A stretch of DNA of 64,000 nucleotides, from assembly GCF_002221505.1 (NCBI RefSeq), contig NZ_CP011036.1, forward strand, positions 372,001-436,000, read 5' to 3'. Below, piece after piece: positions 62,821 through 64,000 of this stretch; the first letter of the stretch is position 1; each line of letters opens with the position of its first letter. The position numbers were made by a program, and so were the translations under genes. The notes below the pieces were generated by a model that did no database searches, was not told where the DNA came from, and worked only from the letters and a program-made list of their open reading frames with translations. This stretch comes from Pseudoalteromonas nigrifaciens. Its GTDB lineage: Bacteria; Pseudomonadota; Gammaproteobacteria; Enterobacterales; Alteromonadaceae.

Positions 62821-64000
62821 ATGACTTTTCTATTTTCTCCCAAGGCTCGGGCATTTTCTGACGAATCGTTGGAAAGTTACTTATTACGGGTCGTTTCAGA
62901 GAATTTTTTCGATTCGTATCAAGAGCTAAGCTTAGCTATTCGCGAAGAGCTACATGAGCTTGATTTTGAGGCGCATGGTGCATTCCCGATAGATTTAAAA
63001 AGACTCAACGTATACCACGCCAAGCATAATAGCCACTTTAGGATGCGGGCTTTAGGTTTACTCGAAACATTATTAGATTTACCTCGATACGAGCTACAAA
63101 AACTGGCTTTGTTAAAGTCAGATATTAAATTTAACTCCTCAGCTGCCTTATATAAAAATGGCGTAGATATTCCCCAGAAATTTTTTCGTTATCACGCCGA
63201 GGCAGCCGTTGATTCGATTCCGGTATGCCCACAATGTCTTGCAGAAGAAGCTTATATAAAACAAAGCTGGCACATAAAGTGGGTAGATGCATGTACTAAA
63301 CATCAGTGTACTTTGGCTCATAACTGCCCTGAATGCTGCGCTCCAATTAACTACATAGAAAATGAGTCAATCACTCATTGTTCATGCGGTTTTGAGCTAA
63401 CTTGCGCTAGTACCTCGCCTGTAAATGCATTAAGCATTGAGCATTTAAATAAATTGCTGGATAAAAGTGAGCGCAATGATAGCAACCCGCTATTTAGCAA
63501 CACTACTCTTACAGAATGCTCTGCTGCGCTTCTTTGGTATCAGGGGCGGTATTCTCAAACAGATAACTTTTGTTTAGATGACGCTGTGGACTATTTTAGT
63601 ATGTGGCCAGCAGTTTTTTATAAAGAGCTTGATGAACTAAGTAAAAATGCAGAAATGAAGCTAATAGATCTGTTTAATAAAACAGAGTTTAAGTTTATTT
63701 TCGGTGATGCTATTTTGGCTTGCCCTAGTACTCAAATGCAGAGAGAACTTCACTTTATTTATAGGGCTCTATTAGATTATTTAGTTACTTTGGTTGAGAG
63801 TAATCCTAAAACTAAAAAACCAAACGCAGCCGATTTATTAGTAAGTGTATTGGAGGCTGCAACTTTGTTAGGCACTTCAGTAGAGCAGGTTTATAGATTG
63901 TATCAGGATGGTATATTGCAAACGGCATTTCGTCATAAAATGAACCAGCGAATCAACCCTTACAAGGGCGTATTTTTTTTAAGGCAAGTAATAGAGTACA
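62821..64000 (+). CDS. tniQ: TniQ, target-complex adaptor of I-F3 CAST (3' end outside window)
   Basis: TniQ dimers bind the Cas6 end of the transposition Cascade and recruit TnsC to the guide-selected site. The 393 visible codons are open to the window edge. The start ATG at 62821 gives MTFLFSPKARAFSDESLESYLLRV, close to the N-terminus of the V. cholerae Tn6677 protein as I remember it (SDESLESFFIRV). Zinc-finger cysteines: CPQC (136-139), C158/H161, CPECC (169-173) and CSCG (187-190). The visible length is already near the roughly 400 residues of I-F3 TniQ, against about 500 or more for Tn7 TnsD, so it should end soon after 64000 and be followed by cas genes. Confidence 0.93.
   Translation, partial: MTFLFSPKARAFSDESLESYLLRVVSENFFDSYQELSLAIREELHELDFEAHGAFPIDLKRLNVYHAKHNSHFRMRALGLLETLLDLPRYELQKLALLKSDIKFNSSAALYKNGVDIPQKFFRYHAEAAVDSIPVCPQCLAEEAYIKQSWHIKWVDACTKHQCTLAHNCPECCAPINYIENESITHCSCGFELTCASTSPVNALSIEHLNKLLDKSERNDSNPLFSNTTLTECSAALLWYQGRYSQTDNFCLDDAVDYFSMWPAVFYKELDELSKNAEMKLIDLFNKTEFKFIFGDAILACPSTQMQRELHFIYRALLDYLVTLVESNPKTKKPNAADLLVSVLEAATLLGTSVEQVYRLYQDGILQTAFRHKMNQRINPYKGVFFLRQVIEY

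Larger units (their letters stand above)
39276..64000 (+). mobile_element. Tn7-like type I-F3 CRISPR-associated transposon at rsmJ (left 24.7 kb; right end outside window)
   Basis: The element starts TGTCGCTGA at 39276, 34 bases after the rsmJ stop, followed by four TnsB-type binding repeats. It then carries tnsA, tnsB (IS-split), tnsC, about 18 kb of cargo, an XRE regulator and an I-F3-type tniQ running off the edge. In this family tniQ heads the cas8/5-cas7-cas6 operon next to a short CRISPR array near the right end; none of that is inside the window. The five bases before the end, ACTTT (39271-39275), are the predicted target duplication. Assignment to the rsmJ-using I-F3b branch is inference from the site. 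Confidence 0.9.

Noticed and set aside
62821..64000. TnsD-type adaptor targeting a fixed site such as glmS
   Set aside because: The N-terminus and zinc pattern fit short I-F3 TniQ, and the element is at rsmJ, an I-F3 site; no TnsE or second TnsD is seen.

Overview
The window reads as chromosome of a marine gammaproteobacterium of the Pseudoalteromonas type. Evidence: an Alteromonadales-like housekeeping set (rpsU-yqeY-dnaG-rpoD, prmA-dusB-fis, ftsY and ftsE-ftsX-rpoH, purH/purD, prlC-rsmJ), AT-rich codon use and a TonB-dependent receptor. The genus is an inference; no rRNA is present.

Layout. 1-10.2 kb: end of a TonB-dependent receptor, a CreA-like lipoprotein, an unrecognised protein, a LysE-type exporter, a gamma-glutamylcyclotransferase, a secreted serine hydrolase, a histone-deacetylase-family amidohydrolase and a CBS-PAS-GGDEF-EAL signalling protein. 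10.2-12.7 kb: a DUF2797 gene, then a TnpB-type insertion with a frameshifted tnpB, lying between remnants of what was probably a membrane-anchored EAL protein. 12.7-30.3 kb: core genes for purine synthesis, translation, replication, transcription and division. The ftsY gene carries long coding repeats and rpoH is preceded by a perfect CIRCE operator. 30.3-36 kb: a chemoreceptor remnant, an MscS channel, an IS605-type element (tnpA/tnpB) splitting a membrane-protein gene, and glutathione reductase. 36.2-39.2 kb: prlC and rsmJ.

39276 to the window end is most of a Tn7-like, type I-F3 CRISPR-associated transposon (CAST) inserted 34 bp after rsmJ, a known attachment site of this group. Its left end carries four TnsB-binding-type repeats. 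The translationally coupled tnsA-tnsB-tnsC follow, with tnsB split by an IS3-family element. An I-F3-type tniQ runs off the right edge. The cas8/5, cas7, cas6 genes, the CRISPR array with its expected rsmJ-matching spacer, and the right end must lie beyond 64000.

Cargo between tnsC and tniQ. A minus-strand block (60.1 to 44.7 kb) encodes an MBL-fold protein, a 1922-residue trypsin-like protease-STAND NTPase and a small protein, which is the content of a type 1 AVAST anti-phage system. A nuclease-STAND (Avs-like) gene split by an IS21-family element and an HNH-like zinc protein follow. A divergent regulatory region then separates an XRE repressor (minus) from a two-gene cassette (plus) of a helix-turn-helix/coiled-coil protein and an SF2 helicase. 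The same palindrome, CTTAG-N5-CTAAG, occurs four times in this divergent region and once just before tniQ. This suggests one repressor controls itself, the helicase cassette and the tniQ-cas operon.

Both broken genes can be rejoined exactly in frame by removing the IS and one copy of a short direct repeat. The element therefore looks like a recently intact CAST that lost autonomous transposition (TnsB) and one defence gene to secondary insertions.
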